Assembly: GCF_900603025.1 (NCBI RefSeq)
Contig: NZ_LR026975.1
Location: forward strand, 4,712,001-4,776,000
Direction: 5' to 3'
Length of the DNA stretch: 64,000 bases
From: Mycolicibacterium hassiacum DSM 44199
GTDB lineage: Bacteria > Actinomycetota > Actinomycetes > Mycobacteriales > Mycobacteriaceae
Below the pieces are notes generated by a model that saw only the letters and a list, made by a program, of their open reading frames with translations, was not told the DNA's origin and ran no database searches. The stretch's first letter is position 1; every line of letters begins with the position of its first letter. Positions 7,692 through 15,913 of the stretch are shown here, piece after piece. The position numbers were made by a program, and so were the translations under genes.

Positions 7692-9011
7692 ATGCTCACC
7701 GTAGTTCACGACACCGAGGACGCCAACGACAAGGCCAGCGGTGCTGGTCGGTCGTTGTTGGATGAGATCGTCCGCGACGGGGCCCGGCAGATGCTGGCCG
7801 CGGCGTTGCAGGCCGAGGTCGCCGCCTACGTGGCGCAGTTCGCCGATCAACTCGACGAGAACGGTCACCGGTTGGTGGTGCGAAACGGCTATCACCAGCC
7901 CCGGGAGGTGCTGACCGCCGCCGGCGCGGTGCAGGTGAAAGCGCCGCGGGTCAACGACCGCCGTGTCGACCCCGACACCGGTGAACGCAAGCGGTTCTCC
8001 TCGGCGATCCTGCCGGCCTGGGCGCGCAAGTCGCCGCAGATGAGCGAGGTACTGCCGCTGCTGTACCTGCACGGCCTGTCGAGCAACGATTTCACCCCTG
8101 CCCTCGAGCAGTTCCTCGGCTCCGGCGCTGGGCTGTCGGCCAGCACGATCACCCGGCTCACGGCGCAGTGGCAAGACGAGGCCCGCGCGTTTGGGGCCCG
8201 CGACCTCTCGGCCACTGATTACGTGTATCTGTGGGTCGACGGCATTCACCTCAAGGTGCGGCTGGACCAGGAAAAGCTCTGTCTGCTGGTGATGCTGGGC
8301 GTGCGTGCTGATGGCCGCAAGGAGCTCGTGGCGATCACCGACGGCTACCGCGAGTCGGCCGAGTCGTGGGCCGATCTGTTGCGCGACTGCAAGCGCCGCG
8401 GCATGACCGCCCCCGTACTCGCGATCGGCGATGGCGCGCTCGGGTTCTGGAAAGCAGTCCGCGAGGTTTTCCCGGCCACCAAAGAGCAGCGGTGCTGGTT
8501 TCATAAGCAGGCCAATGTTCTTGCTGCACTGCCGAAATCAGCGCACCCGTCGGCGCTGGCGGCGATCAAGGAGATCTACAACGCCGAGGATATCGACAAG
8601 GCCCAGATCGCGGTCAAGGCCTTCGAGGCCGACTTCGGCGCGAAGTATCCCAAGGCGGTCGCTAAGATCACCGACGACCTCGATGTGCTGCTGGAATTCT
8701 ACAAGTATCCGGCCGAACATTGGATTCATCTGCGAACGACGAATCCGATCGAATCCACCTTTGCCACAGTGCGTTTGAGGACCAAGGTCACCAAGGGGCC
8801 CGGATCACGAGCGGCCGGACTAGCGATGGCCTACAAGCTCATCGACGCCGCCGCGGCCCGCTGGCGTGCCGTCAACGCCCCACACCTGGTCGCCCTGGTC
8901 CGCGCCGGCGCGGTCTTCCATAAAGGCAGACTGCTCGAACGACCCACCGACATCACCCCGCCAACATCGCCCTCAGACGGCGGTCAGCACGCCGGAACGG
9001 AGGTCGCCTGA
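7692..9011 (+). CDS. IS256-family transposase, copy C
   Basis: This intact 439-residue DDE transposase has LWVDGIH, IGDGALGF and NPIESTF as the likely catalytic positions. Compared with copy A it has changes such as SSNDFTPALEQ for STSDFTPALEQ and EFYKYPAEHW for EFYRYPAEHW, plus one extra residue near the N-terminus. It is the only complete transposase of its isoform here, and it could act on its own ends. Whether it acts on the A/B ends, which differ at a few positions, cannot be told from sequence. Confidence 0.95.
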   Translation: MLTVVHDTEDANDKASGAGRSLLDEIVRDGARQMLAAALQAEVAAYVAQFADQLDENGHRLVVRNGYHQPREVLTAAGAVQVKAPRVNDRRVDPDTGERKRFSSAILPAWARKSPQMSEVLPLLYLHGLSSNDFTPALEQFLGSGAGLSASTITRLTAQWQDEARAFGARDLSATDYVYLWVDGIHLKVRLDQEKLCLLVMLGVRADGRKELVAITDGYRESAESWADLLRDCKRRGMTAPVLAIGDGALGFWKAVREVFPATKEQRCWFHKQANVLAALPKSAHPSALAAIKEIYNAEDIDKAQIAVKAFEADFGAKYPKAVAKITDDLDVLLEFYKYPAEHWIHLRTTNPIESTFATVRLRTKVTKGPGSRAAGLAMAYKLIDAAAARWRAVNAPHLVALVRAGAVFHKGRLLERPTDITPPTSPSDGGQHAGTEVA

Positions 9012-9983
9012 AACACCCCGATCCACAGGTATTGACAATTCCTCGAACCGTTTGCGTTCGCCGGTGTCGGGGTCGACACGGCGGTCGTTGACTCGCGGCG
9101 CTTTGACCTGCACCGCACCGGCTGCGGTCAGCACCTCGCGGGGCTGGTGGTAGCCGTTGCGCACCACCAGGCGGTGGCCGTTCTCATCGAGCTGGTCGGC
9201 GTACTGGGCCACGTAGGCGGCGACCTCGGCCTGCAACGCGGCGGCCAGCATCTGTCGCGCCCCGTCGCGGACGATCTCATCCAACAACGAGCGACCGGGA
9301 GTGTCGCTGTCGTTGGCGTCCTCGGCGTCGTGAACTACGGTGAGCATGGGCGTACCTTCCCGAACCAGCGCGCCAACGCCGGCTCATGATCGGACCTACT
9401 GACATTCAGATCATCCTCGGGAAGGTGCGCCCACTTTCACGCCCCCACCCCGAGGCTCATCCACAGGTTCTGATCATTGCTCGTCAGCATCTCACCGGAC
9501 GAGGAGTACTTCTACTTGCTGCGGGCCGGCTTTGCGGTCGAAATGGCGACAATTGATGATGGCGAACCGATCCTGGGGATTATTGTTCCGGGAGCGATTC
9601 CAGGTGCCCTGGCTGCCGGCCCGTCGGGGCACGTCGCCTACGCGCTCAGCGGGGAAGAGCAGGCTCTCTACCGACTCGACTTCGACAATAGAACCCGGGA
9701 TTCCCTGCAGCTCGGCGTGGCGCCGCGACGCGTCGTCGCCACCGACAACTATGTGTTCGTCGGGCACGACACACAGCTGTCGGTGGTGGACGTGCGGTCG
9801 TGGACGGTGATCTCGACGTTGCCACTCGCGGCGGGAACCCGCGACATGGCGCTGAGCGCGGACGGGTCCTATCTTTATGTGGCCGGGCATCAGGTGGTGC
9901 AGGTGTTCTCGGTCGCCGACCTGGTCGCCCGCGTCGAGACCGAAGTGGCGGTCTAAAGCCGACAATCCTGGTCCGGCCGTGCC

Positions 9984-9989
9984 TACACT
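9984..9989 (+). promoter_or_regulatory. -10 hexamer for the four-helix membrane protein gene
   Basis: TACACT ends 6 bases before the ATG at 9996, a spacing that would put the transcript start on the start codon (leaderless). Confidence 0.5.
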
Positions 9990-9995
9990 GACCGG

Positions 9996-10424
9996 ATGCG
10001 GCCGGACCTGGACATCGACACCGCCGTCACGCTGACGGCCACCGGGCTGATCTTCCTGCTCGCGCTGGTGCTGGGCGTCTGGAAGTACCGGCAGATGGCC
10101 ACCAGCGAGAACCACCTCGCGCACCCGTATGTCGACATCGCGCACCGGGCCGCACTGCTGTACTCGTTCGCCGCGCTGTTGCTCGCGGTGTTCGTCGAAC
10201 TGAGCACCTGGCCCGCCTGGGTCAACCTGACCGCCGCGATGGTGGTGATCGTGCTGTTCGTCGCCGCCATCGGCGCCTACATCGTGCACGGCGCCCGACG
10301 CGACACCACGAACCAGTTCGAATCGGCCACACCGGCCCTGCACGCCGGCATGATCGTGCTCATCGTCGGCGAAATCGGCGGATTCGGCGTGCTTTTCGCA
10401 GGTTTTTTGGCCGGGCAGTTCTAG
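9996..10424 (+). CDS. Four-helix integral membrane protein of unknown function
   Basis: The product is 142 residues with four hydrophobic spans: around residues 10-30 (TLTATGLIFLLALVLGVW), 48-66 (AALLYSFAALLLAVFVEL), 73-95 (VNLTAAMVVIVLFVAAIGAY) and 118-140. A short polar loop, HGARRDTTNQFESATP, separates the last two. No catalytic motif is evident and I do not recognise the family beyond a mycobacterial conserved membrane protein. The start ATG follows a -10 hexamer by 6 bases. The gene overlaps the convergent dinB stop by 4 bases. Confidence 0.8.
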   Translation: MRPDLDIDTAVTLTATGLIFLLALVLGVWKYRQMATSENHLAHPYVDIAHRAALLYSFAALLLAVFVELSTWPAWVNLTAAMVVIVLFVAAIGAYIVHGARRDTTNQFESATPALHAGMIVLIVGEIGGFGVLFAGFLAGQF

Positions 10425-11617
10425 TCCGGCAGGGTCGGTATCTCCATCCCAGGGTCGCGCCCCACCAGCACGCCTCGGGTCAGCGCCGCGTTGCCGTAGC
10501 GGCGCCGCACCTGATCGATGGCGCCGTCGATCGCGGCGTTGTCGTGTTGCCCGGCGAACGGCAGCATCAACTGTTCGGCGCCCTCGGTGTCGATGTTGGC
10601 CACCGCGAACCCGATCAGCGTCAGACCGCGATCGGCGATCACCGGGCGCGCCGCGGCAACCAGTTCGCGGGCCGCGCGCAGAATCACCTCCGTCGACGCG
10701 GTTGCCCACGGCAGTGTGCGGGACCTGCTGGCCCGGCCGAGATCGTCGAACCGTAGGCGCAGCACCACGGTGCGGCCGGTGCGCCCGGCGCGGCGCATCC
10801 GCCGGGTGATCCGGTCGATGAGATTGACCACCACCGCGTCGATCTCCGCGACCGACATGGTGTTTCCCCGCCGGCCGAGGGCGCGCTGCGCCCCGATCGA
10901 CCGCCGCCGGGTCCCGGTGGTCACCCGGCGCCGATCGCTGTTGTGCGCCAACGCATACAGTCGACTGCCCATCGCCGCACCCACCAGCGACACCAGCGTC
11001 GACTCCGGCAGCCCGGCGACGTCGGCGACCGTGTGGATGCCGTAGGCCCGCAGTTTCTCGGCGGTTTTGGCGTCGACGCCCCACAGCCGCCGCACCGGCA
11101 GCGGATGCAGGAACGCCAACTCCCGGTCGGGCGGCACCATGAGCAGGCCATCGGGTTTGGCCTCCTGGCTGGCGACCTTGGCCAGGAACTTGGTCCGGGC
11201 GATACCGACGGTGATCGGCAGACCCACCCGTTCCCGGACCTGTTCGCGCAACCGGGCACCGATGTCCACCGGGCTGCCCGAGGCCCGGCCCAGCCCGGAC
11301 ACGTCGAGGAATGCCTCGTCGATGCTGAGCGGTTCGACGATCGGGGTGGTGTCCCGGAACACCTCGAACACCGCGGCGCTGGCCTGCGCGTAGGCCGCCA
11401 TCCGGGGCGGCACCACCACGGCGTGCGGACACAGCCGGCGGGCCTGGCGACCGCTCATCGCGGTGCGCACCCCGTAGGCCTTCGCCTCGTAGGAGGCGGC
11501 CAGCACCACCCCACCGCCGACGATCACCGGGCGGCCGCGCAGCGACGGATCGTCACGCTGCTCGACCGAGGCATAGAACGAGTCGAGGTCCGCGTGCAGG
11601 ATCCCCACCTCCGACAC
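10421..11617 (-). CDS. dinB: Y-family DNA polymerase IV (DinB)
   Basis: This 398-residue translesion polymerase copies past damaged DNA at the cost of fidelity. The palm metal ligands are in HADLDSFYASVEQ (N-terminus) and SIDEAFLDVSG (about residue 100), and the helix-hairpin-helix thumb is around WGVDAKTAEKL. The little-finger domain follows. QLMLPF near residue 365 resembles a beta-clamp-binding motif. Mycobacteria carry several DinB paralogues, and this one may match the third (DinB3 type of M. smegmatis), which has no M. tuberculosis counterpart at this place. The GTG start at 11617 sits on a LexA-type palindrome (11617-11630), which suggests damage control. Confidence 0.93.
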   Translation of the reverse strand: MSEVGILHADLDSFYASVEQRDDPSLRGRPVIVGGGVVLAASYEAKAYGVRTAMSGRQARRLCPHAVVVPPRMAAYAQASAAVFEVFRDTTPIVEPLSIDEAFLDVSGLGRASGSPVDIGARLREQVRERVGLPITVGIARTKFLAKVASQEAKPDGLLMVPPDRELAFLHPLPVRRLWGVDAKTAEKLRAYGIHTVADVAGLPESTLVSLVGAAMGSRLYALAHNSDRRRVTTGTRRRSIGAQRALGRRGNTMSVAEIDAVVVNLIDRITRRMRRAGRTGRTVVLRLRFDDLGRASRSRTLPWATASTEVILRAARELVAAARPVIADRGLTLIGFAVANIDTEGAEQLMLPFAGQHDNAAIDGAIDQVRRRYGNAALTRGVLVGRDPGMEIPTLPD

Positions 11618-11630
11618 GAACGTATGTTCG
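11617..11630 (-). promoter_or_regulatory. LexA (SOS) box overlapping the dinB start
   Basis: CGAACGTATGTTCG is a perfect CGAAC-N4-GTTCG palindrome, the core of the mycobacterial LexA consensus TCGAAC-N4-GTTCGA. It overlaps the first base of the dinB GTG and a possible -10 (TACGTT on the minus strand), so bound repressor would block initiation. Confidence 0.75.
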
Positions 11631-11650
11631 CATCGACCGGTGACGGGTGG

Positions 11651-12307
11651 TTAGGGCCGGGCCGCCGGGGGTTCGCCGTAGATGCTGGTCACCCAGATGT
11701 GGGCCAGGGTGTCGACGAGTCGCTCGGTGGACACCGCGGGCTGTTCGGCCGCGAACGCCGCCAGCATGGTGCGCTCGTTCATCAGGTTCAGCGAAACGGC
11801 CAGGTCGGCGGCGGGGATGGTGTCCGGCGCGGCCCCGCGGTCGCGTTCGGCCTGGATCGACGCGGCGGTGTGGTCGATCCACTTCTGCATGAACCGCGAC
11901 CACAACTCCTGGATGTCGGCATTGTTCGGCCTGGCCGCCGCGCCGGCCAGGGTGACCGCGCGGTGTGCGCCGAAGGTGCGGAACAGCGCGTTGATCGCCT
12001 GCCACACCCCGTGCGGTTCGACGGCCGGATCCGTACCGCCCATCGCCTCGTCGGCGTTGCGGTCGGCCTCGTTGATCACCTGCTCGACCAGCGCCACCAG
12101 CACCGCGTCCTTGGACGGGAAATAGAAGTAGAACGCCGGCCGGGACAGCCCCGCGCCTTTGGCCAGTTCGTCGACCGAGATGTCGGCCAGTGGGCGCTCC
12201 TGCAGCAGTCGCTCGAGAGTCGCGAGAATCGCCTGCTCCCGCTCGTCACCGGAGGGGCGGGAGGTGCGGCGGGCGCGAGCGCGGCGCGACTGGCTGACGG
12301 TGGTCAC
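11651..12307 (-). CDS. ethR: TetR-family repressor EthR
   Basis: This 218-residue repressor controls the divergent monooxygenase gene ethA and hence bioactivation of thioamide drugs. The DNA-binding domain is at residues 22-70 (ADISVDELAKGAGLSRPAFYFYFPSK, a helix-turn-helix). The ligand-binding domain keeps EthR signatures such as WSRFMQKWIDHTA, ALNLMNERTM-like SLNLMNERTM and the C-terminal HIWVTSIYGE. The start is GTG at 12307, giving MTTVSQS. The intergenic region carries three repeats that fit an EthR operator. The divergent arrangement with ethA is as in M. tuberculosis Rv3855/Rv3854c. Confidence 0.95.
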   Translation of the reverse strand: MTTVSQSRRARARRTSRPSGDEREQAILATLERLLQERPLADISVDELAKGAGLSRPAFYFYFPSKDAVLVALVEQVINEADRNADEAMGGTDPAVEPHGVWQAINALFRTFGAHRAVTLAGAAARPNNADIQELWSRFMQKWIDHTAASIQAERDRGAAPDTIPAADLAVSLNLMNERTMLAAFAAEQPAVSTERLVDTLAHIWVTSIYGEPPAARP

Positions 12308-12386
12308 AGCGCATCACTCTACACGGTGTCGAACTCATTGGACACACTGTTGACTACTCGACACGGTGTTGATACTGTCCGGTACC
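12308..12386. promoter_or_regulatory. ethR-ethA divergent promoter and operator
   Basis: For ethA, TTGACT (12350-12355), a 17-base spacer and TACTGT (12373-12378) lie 8 bases before the ATG at 12387. For ethR, TAGAGT on the minus strand lies 8 bases before its GTG. Three direct copies of ACACnnTGTyGA, each partly palindromic, start at 12321, 12342 and 12361 and cover both promoters. EthR is known to bind cooperatively as several dimers in this region in M. tuberculosis. Confidence 0.75.
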
Positions 12387-13862
12387 ATGACTGAACACCT
12401 CGACGTCGTCATCGTGGGCGCCGGCATCTCCGGCATCAGTGCCGCCTGGCACCTGCAGGACCGCTGTCCCGGGCGCAGCTACGCGATCCTGGAGCGTCGC
12501 GACAACCTCGGCGGCACCTGGGACCTGTTCAAGTACCCGGGGATCCGCTCGGACTCGGACATGTTCACCCTGGGCTTCCGGTTCAAACCGTGGACGTCGG
12601 AGAAGGCCATCGCCGACGGGCCGTCGATCCTGGCCTATCTGAAGGAGACCGCCGCCGAGTTCGGCATCGACAAGCACATCCGGTACCGCCACCGGGTGGT
12701 GGCCGCCGACTGGTCCGATGCGGACAACCGCTGGACCGTGCGGGTCGAACACGACGGCGAGGAGTTCGAGATCACCGCGTCGTTCGTGTTCGCGGCGAGC
12801 GGTTACTACAACTACGACGAGGGCTACACCCCCCAATTCGTCGGCCGCGACGACTTCGAGGGCATCATTGTCCATCCTCAGCACTGGCCGGAGGACCTGG
12901 ACTACGAGGGCAAGAAGATCGTCGTGATCGGCAGCGGCGCCACCGCCGTCACGCTGATCCCCGCGCTGGCCGAATCCGGCGCCGGCCACGTCACCATGCT
13001 GCAGCGCTCGCCGACCTATATCGGTGCGCTGCCCGACGTGGACCCGTTCGCGGTGCGGACCAAGAAGGCGTTGCCGGACAAGCCGGCCTACGTGCTCAAC
13101 CGGTGGAAGAGCATCCTGTTCCAGATGGCGCAGTACCAGCTGAGCCGGCGCTTCCCGAACTTCATGCGCAAGCAGTTGATGACCATGGCGCGCCGCCGCC
13201 TGCCCGAGGGCTTCGAGGTCGAGAAACACTTCAACCCGCGCTACAACCCGTGGGACGAGCGACTGTGCCTGGCGCCCAACGGGGATTTCTTCCGGGCCAT
13301 CCGGCAGGGCAAGGCCGACGTCGTCACCGACACCATCGAGCGGTTCACCAAGACCGGCATCAAGATCACCTCGGGCGAGGAGCTCAGCGCCGACATCATC
13401 ATCACCGCAACGGGTTTGAACCTGCAGCTGTTCGGCGGGGCGAAGATCTCCCGCAACGGCGAGGAGATCAAGCTCAGCGACACCATGGCCTACAAGGGCA
13501 TGATGCTGTCCAACATGCCGAACATGGTGTTCACCGTCGGCTACACCAACGCGTCCTGGACGCTGAAGGCCGACCTGGTGTCGGAGTTCTTCTGCCGGGT
13601 GCTGAACCACATGGCCGCCAAGGGCTACGACACCTTCGAGCCGGAACACCCCGGCGACAAGGTCGAGCAGCGTCCGCTGCTGGACTTCACCCCCGGCTAT
13701 GTCCGGCGCGCGCTGGACTACCTGCCGAAGGCGGGGGCGCGTACGCCGTGGCGCCTCAAGCAGAACTACCTGTTCGACCTGCGGCTCATCCGGCACGGCA
13801 AGGTCGACGACGAGGGCCTGAAGTTCAGCAGGCAACCCGCCCGGGTGACGGCCTCCGTCTGA
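12387..13862 (+). CDS. ethA: Baeyer-Villiger flavin monooxygenase EthA
   Basis: This 491-residue FAD/NADPH enzyme oxidises ketones and activates ethionamide and similar prodrugs in M. tuberculosis. The FAD Rossmann motif is at residues 7-17 (VVIVGAGISGI) and the NADPH motif near residue 180 (IVVIGSGATAVT). The Baeyer-Villiger region is recognisable around FVGRDDFEGIIVHPQHWPE. The late segment TATGLNLQLFGGA and NASWTLKADLVSEF are strongly EthA-like. The ATG at 12387 is chosen over an upstream TTG because MTEHLDVVIVGAG matches the EthA N-terminus and follows the promoter. The physiological substrate is uncertain; mycolate-related roles have been proposed for the family. Confidence 0.95.
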   Translation: MTEHLDVVIVGAGISGISAAWHLQDRCPGRSYAILERRDNLGGTWDLFKYPGIRSDSDMFTLGFRFKPWTSEKAIADGPSILAYLKETAAEFGIDKHIRYRHRVVAADWSDADNRWTVRVEHDGEEFEITASFVFAASGYYNYDEGYTPQFVGRDDFEGIIVHPQHWPEDLDYEGKKIVVIGSGATAVTLIPALAESGAGHVTMLQRSPTYIGALPDVDPFAVRTKKALPDKPAYVLNRWKSILFQMAQYQLSRRFPNFMRKQLMTMARRRLPEGFEVEKHFNPRYNPWDERLCLAPNGDFFRAIRQGKADVVTDTIERFTKTGIKITSGEELSADIIITATGLNLQLFGGAKISRNGEEIKLSDTMAYKGMMLSNMPNMVFTVGYTNASWTLKADLVSEFFCRVLNHMAAKGYDTFEPEHPGDKVEQRPLLDFTPGYVRRALDYLPKAGARTPWRLKQNYLFDLRLIRHGKVDDEGLKFSRQPARVTASV

Positions 13863-13886
13863 TCAGCCGGGGCTGACCGGGGCCGG

Positions 13887-15266
13887 TCACGCGGCCGCCG
13901 GCGGATCCGGGTCTCCGCGCAGCAGCTCCTCCGGATGGTGCAACCGGTTCACCTCCGGAGGGGCGCTGCCGTCGGTCCAGGCCAGCCGGCCCGATTCGGT
14001 GACCACCGTGGTGTAGTGGCCGTCGGTGACCAGCTTGTGGTCCGACGGGCAGGCGAAGAACAGCAGGTCGGCGTCGGTGGTGCCGCCGGCGGCCCACTCG
14101 CTGCAGTGATGGACCTCGGAGTGATAGCCAGGCTCCCGGCACCCGGGCCGGGTGCATCCGCCGTCGCGGGCATAGCAGATGATGCGCTGATCGGCGGTGG
14201 CGATCCGCTTCTGGCGGCCCAGATACAACGGCCTGTCGCTGTGATCCTCGAACACCGCGAGGTAGTGGATCGCATCGGCGGCCATCCGGATCAGATCGCG
14301 CATCGGCAGCGCCGTATCGCCGCCGGTACGCGCCGGCCCGGGCATCGGAATCCTCGGATCGGCCACGGCGTGTGCGGCCTGGTCGAGCTCGGCCAGGGTG
14401 GTGCGCACCACCACCGTCACCGCATGCCCGCGATGCCGGCCCAGCTCGCCGGAGGCGATACCGGCCTTGAGTGCCAGCTTGATGCCGTCGTGGCAGCGCT
14501 GCGCCGGGCTGCGGTGATCCGGCTCCTCGACGACGCTGCCGTCGGGCCGGTGCCGGCCGGGACGCACCGCTGCGGCCGCGGCCTCCGCATAGCAGCGGGT
14601 CTCCGGGTCGATGTAACCGGATATCCGCGACATGCCGTCGGGCCCCTGCGGTCCGATCACGATCCCGCTGCGCCGCCGCCGGTCCTGCTCGTCGAAGTCG
14701 CCGTCGGGATTGAAGATATCGTCGATCCGGCGGCCGACGGCGCGCACGATCTCGGCGTCGCTGCGCAGCGCCTCCCGAACCAGGCTGCGTTCGACCTCGT
14801 CGCGGTCGGACACCGAGGTGCACGACGGCAACCGGTCCATGACCTGCAGGATGGCCCGGATATGGTCCTCGCCGAGCCGGCCCGCCCGGACCGCCTCGGC
14901 GACCACGTCGAACTCCGGCGGCAGCGGCAGACCGCTCAGTTGGCGGCGGGGCCGGATTCGGCCGGCCACCCGCATCCGTCGTTTCACCTCGTTGGGGGTG
15001 ATCCGCAGCCGCGCGGCGAGCTGGTTGGGCAGCAGCGCTGCGCAGCCGAGTTCATCCGGTGGGCGGGCGATCTGATCGAAGATCCGGTACATCAGGCCGC
15101 GGTTGGTGCGGTCCTGTGCTTCCAGGCGTTCGGCGACGTCGGCGCGAAAAGCGTTGCCGACATCGTCCGAGCTGAGCGCCGCCAGTTCGGCGTAGGCCTC
15201 ATCGATCCGGTCCAGCAGCGCGCCGATCCGCTCGCGCGCCACCTGACCGGTGATGAATTCGCCCAT
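13887..15266 (-). CDS. 13E12-repeat family HNH endonuclease-like protein (DUF222)
   Basis: This 459-residue protein has an N-terminal DUF222 region (about residues 20-330, with LPNQLAARLRITPNEVKRRM and AGRIRPRR) and a C-terminal HNH domain. The latter shows CTRPGCREPGYHSEVHHCSE and the later LLFFACPSDHKL, so the zinc and HNH residues are present. Members are multicopy in mycobacteria and often associated with mobile or variable loci. There is no counterpart between ethA and rraA in M. tuberculosis, so this is a local insertion. No flanking repeats are evident. The real activity of the family is not established. Confidence 0.88.
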   Translation of the reverse strand: MGEFITGQVARERIGALLDRIDEAYAELAALSSDDVGNAFRADVAERLEAQDRTNRGLMYRIFDQIARPPDELGCAALLPNQLAARLRITPNEVKRRMRVAGRIRPRRQLSGLPLPPEFDVVAEAVRAGRLGEDHIRAILQVMDRLPSCTSVSDRDEVERSLVREALRSDAEIVRAVGRRIDDIFNPDGDFDEQDRRRRSGIVIGPQGPDGMSRISGYIDPETRCYAEAAAAAVRPGRHRPDGSVVEEPDHRSPAQRCHDGIKLALKAGIASGELGRHRGHAVTVVVRTTLAELDQAAHAVADPRIPMPGPARTGGDTALPMRDLIRMAADAIHYLAVFEDHSDRPLYLGRQKRIATADQRIICYARDGGCTRPGCREPGYHSEVHHCSEWAAGGTTDADLLFFACPSDHKLVTDGHYTTVVTESGRLAWTDGSAPPEVNRLHHPEELLRGDPDPPAAA

Positions 15267-15433
15267 GCCGCAACGCTATCGGATTCCGATGACGACGACG
15301 CCGGGGTCGCGGAAGGACTCACCGGACTGAGGATGAACCGGCGGTTGGGGACAGCTGGGCCGAATCCGGCTGTCGGGTAGGGAATTTGTCGGTGATGTGT
15401 GGTAGCGGGCCCCACGAGGGTGAGCCCGGGAAC

Positions 15434-15913
15434 TCAGCCGGACACCACCACGATGCCGTCGTCGTCGCTGTAGGCGATGTCGCCGGGTGCGAACACCACC
15501 CCACCGAACTCGACCGGGACATCGCGTTGCCCGGCAACGGTTTTCGTGCTCTTGCGCGGGTTGGTGCCCAGCGCCTTGATGCCGATGTCGAGGGTACGCA
15601 GCGTCGCGGAGTCGCGAACCGCGCCGTTGATGATCAGCCCGGACCAGCCGTTCCGCACGCCCAGCCCGGCGATGACGTCGCCGACCAGCGCGGTGTGCAA
15701 CGACCCGCCACCGTCGATGACCAGCACGCCGCCGTTGCCGGGCTCGCTCAACACCGACTTCAGCAGGGCGTTGTCCTGGAAGCACTTGACGGTGGTGATC
15801 GGTCCGGCGAACTCCCGGCGGGCACCGAACTGACGCAACTGCAGATCGCAGCTGCGCACGTCGGGGCCGATCTCATCGACCAGGTCGGCGGTGGGACGCG
15901 GGGAAATGCTCAC
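15434..15913 (-). CDS. rraA: RraA-family protein (RNase E inhibitor / aldolase-like)
   Basis: This 159-residue protein has the whole RraA fold: [14 protein letters not shown] at the start, the central [21 protein letters not shown], then [17 protein letters not shown] and the basic loop [11 protein letters not shown]. In E. coli RraA inhibits RNase E, while other members are oxaloacetate decarboxylases or aldolases. The GxxD/GAxRD segments needed for the aldolase site are visible (INGAVRD). The GTG start overlaps the stop of the upstream MerR gene by 4 bases, so they form one transcription unit. It corresponds in place to M. tuberculosis Rv3853. Confidence 0.92.
   Translation of the reverse strand: MSISPRPTADLVDEIGPDVRSCDLQLRQFGARREFAGPITTVKCFQDNALLKSVLSEPGNGGVLVIDGGGSLHTALVGDVIAGLGVRNGWSGLIINGAVRDSATLRTLDIGIKALGTNPRKSTKTVAGQRDVPVEFGGVVFAPGDIAYSDDDGIVVVSG

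Larger units (their letters stand above)
7557..9044 (+). mobile_element. IS256-family insertion sequence, copy C (1488 bp, diverged isoform), inside copy B
   Basis: The ends read gagcaatgatcaatacctg and, reversed, gaggaattgtcaatacctg. The 9-bp duplication gaaccgttt is at 7548-7556 and 9045-9053. It is oriented opposite to copy B. Its sequence is clearly related to A and B but carries many synonymous and several amino-acid differences, so it is a separate isoform rather than a local duplicate. Confidence 0.93.
6534..9347 (-). pseudogene. IS256-family transposase, copy B, split by copy C
   Basis: The 5' part (9347 down to 9045) encodes MLTVVHDAEDAND to GERKRF. The 3' part (7547 down to 6534) resumes with SSAILPAWARKS and runs to the normal end. 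Joined, it gives the same 438-residue protein as copy A apart from a few changes, for example K for N in GDGALGFWKAVREVF. The DDE residues all lie in the 3' part (WVDGIH, VGDGALGF, NPIESTF). As it stands, no full transposase is made from this copy. Confidence 0.92.
6501..9482 (-). mobile_element. IS256-family insertion sequence, copy B, interrupted by copy C
   Basis: It lies in minus orientation with the same ends as copy A and is flanked by the 9-bp direct repeat gtcagcatc (6492-6500 and 9483-9491). Subtracting copy C and its 9-bp duplication leaves 1485 bp, exactly the length of copy A. The leader between the left end and the transposase start is identical to copy A as far as I compared. 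Small differences near the insertion point of copy C and one N/K change distinguish the two. Confidence 0.93.
6259..9956 (+). pseudogene. Beta-propeller (YVTN-like) protein gene, 5' lost and split by nested IS256 elements
   Basis: The coding parts are 6261-6500 and 9492-9956. Across the IS256 pair the 9-bp duplication gtcagcatc falls in the same frame on both sides, so removal gives GPTHAVSISPDEEYFYLL without a break. The protein shows repeated blade-like segments (YIYVATDLGITRIDVASGQ, YVFVGHDTQLSVVDVRSW, YLYVAGHQVVQVFSVADL) typical of seven-blade YVTN or WD-like propellers. The 5' end, any signal peptide and the promoter are missing because the frame starts directly at the right border of the IS3 element. 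The function is unknown; surface or periplasmic binding is common for such proteins. Confidence 0.8.

Noticed and set aside
1532..9482. Composite transposon bounded by IS256 copies A and B (opposite orientation, same isoform)
   Set aside because: Each copy has its own matching direct repeats at its own borders, so they inserted separately. No shared outer duplication is seen.
9492..11432. 646-codon minus-strand frame
   Set aside because: It is out of frame with dinB and opposite the membrane-protein gene; the dinB frame explains the region.
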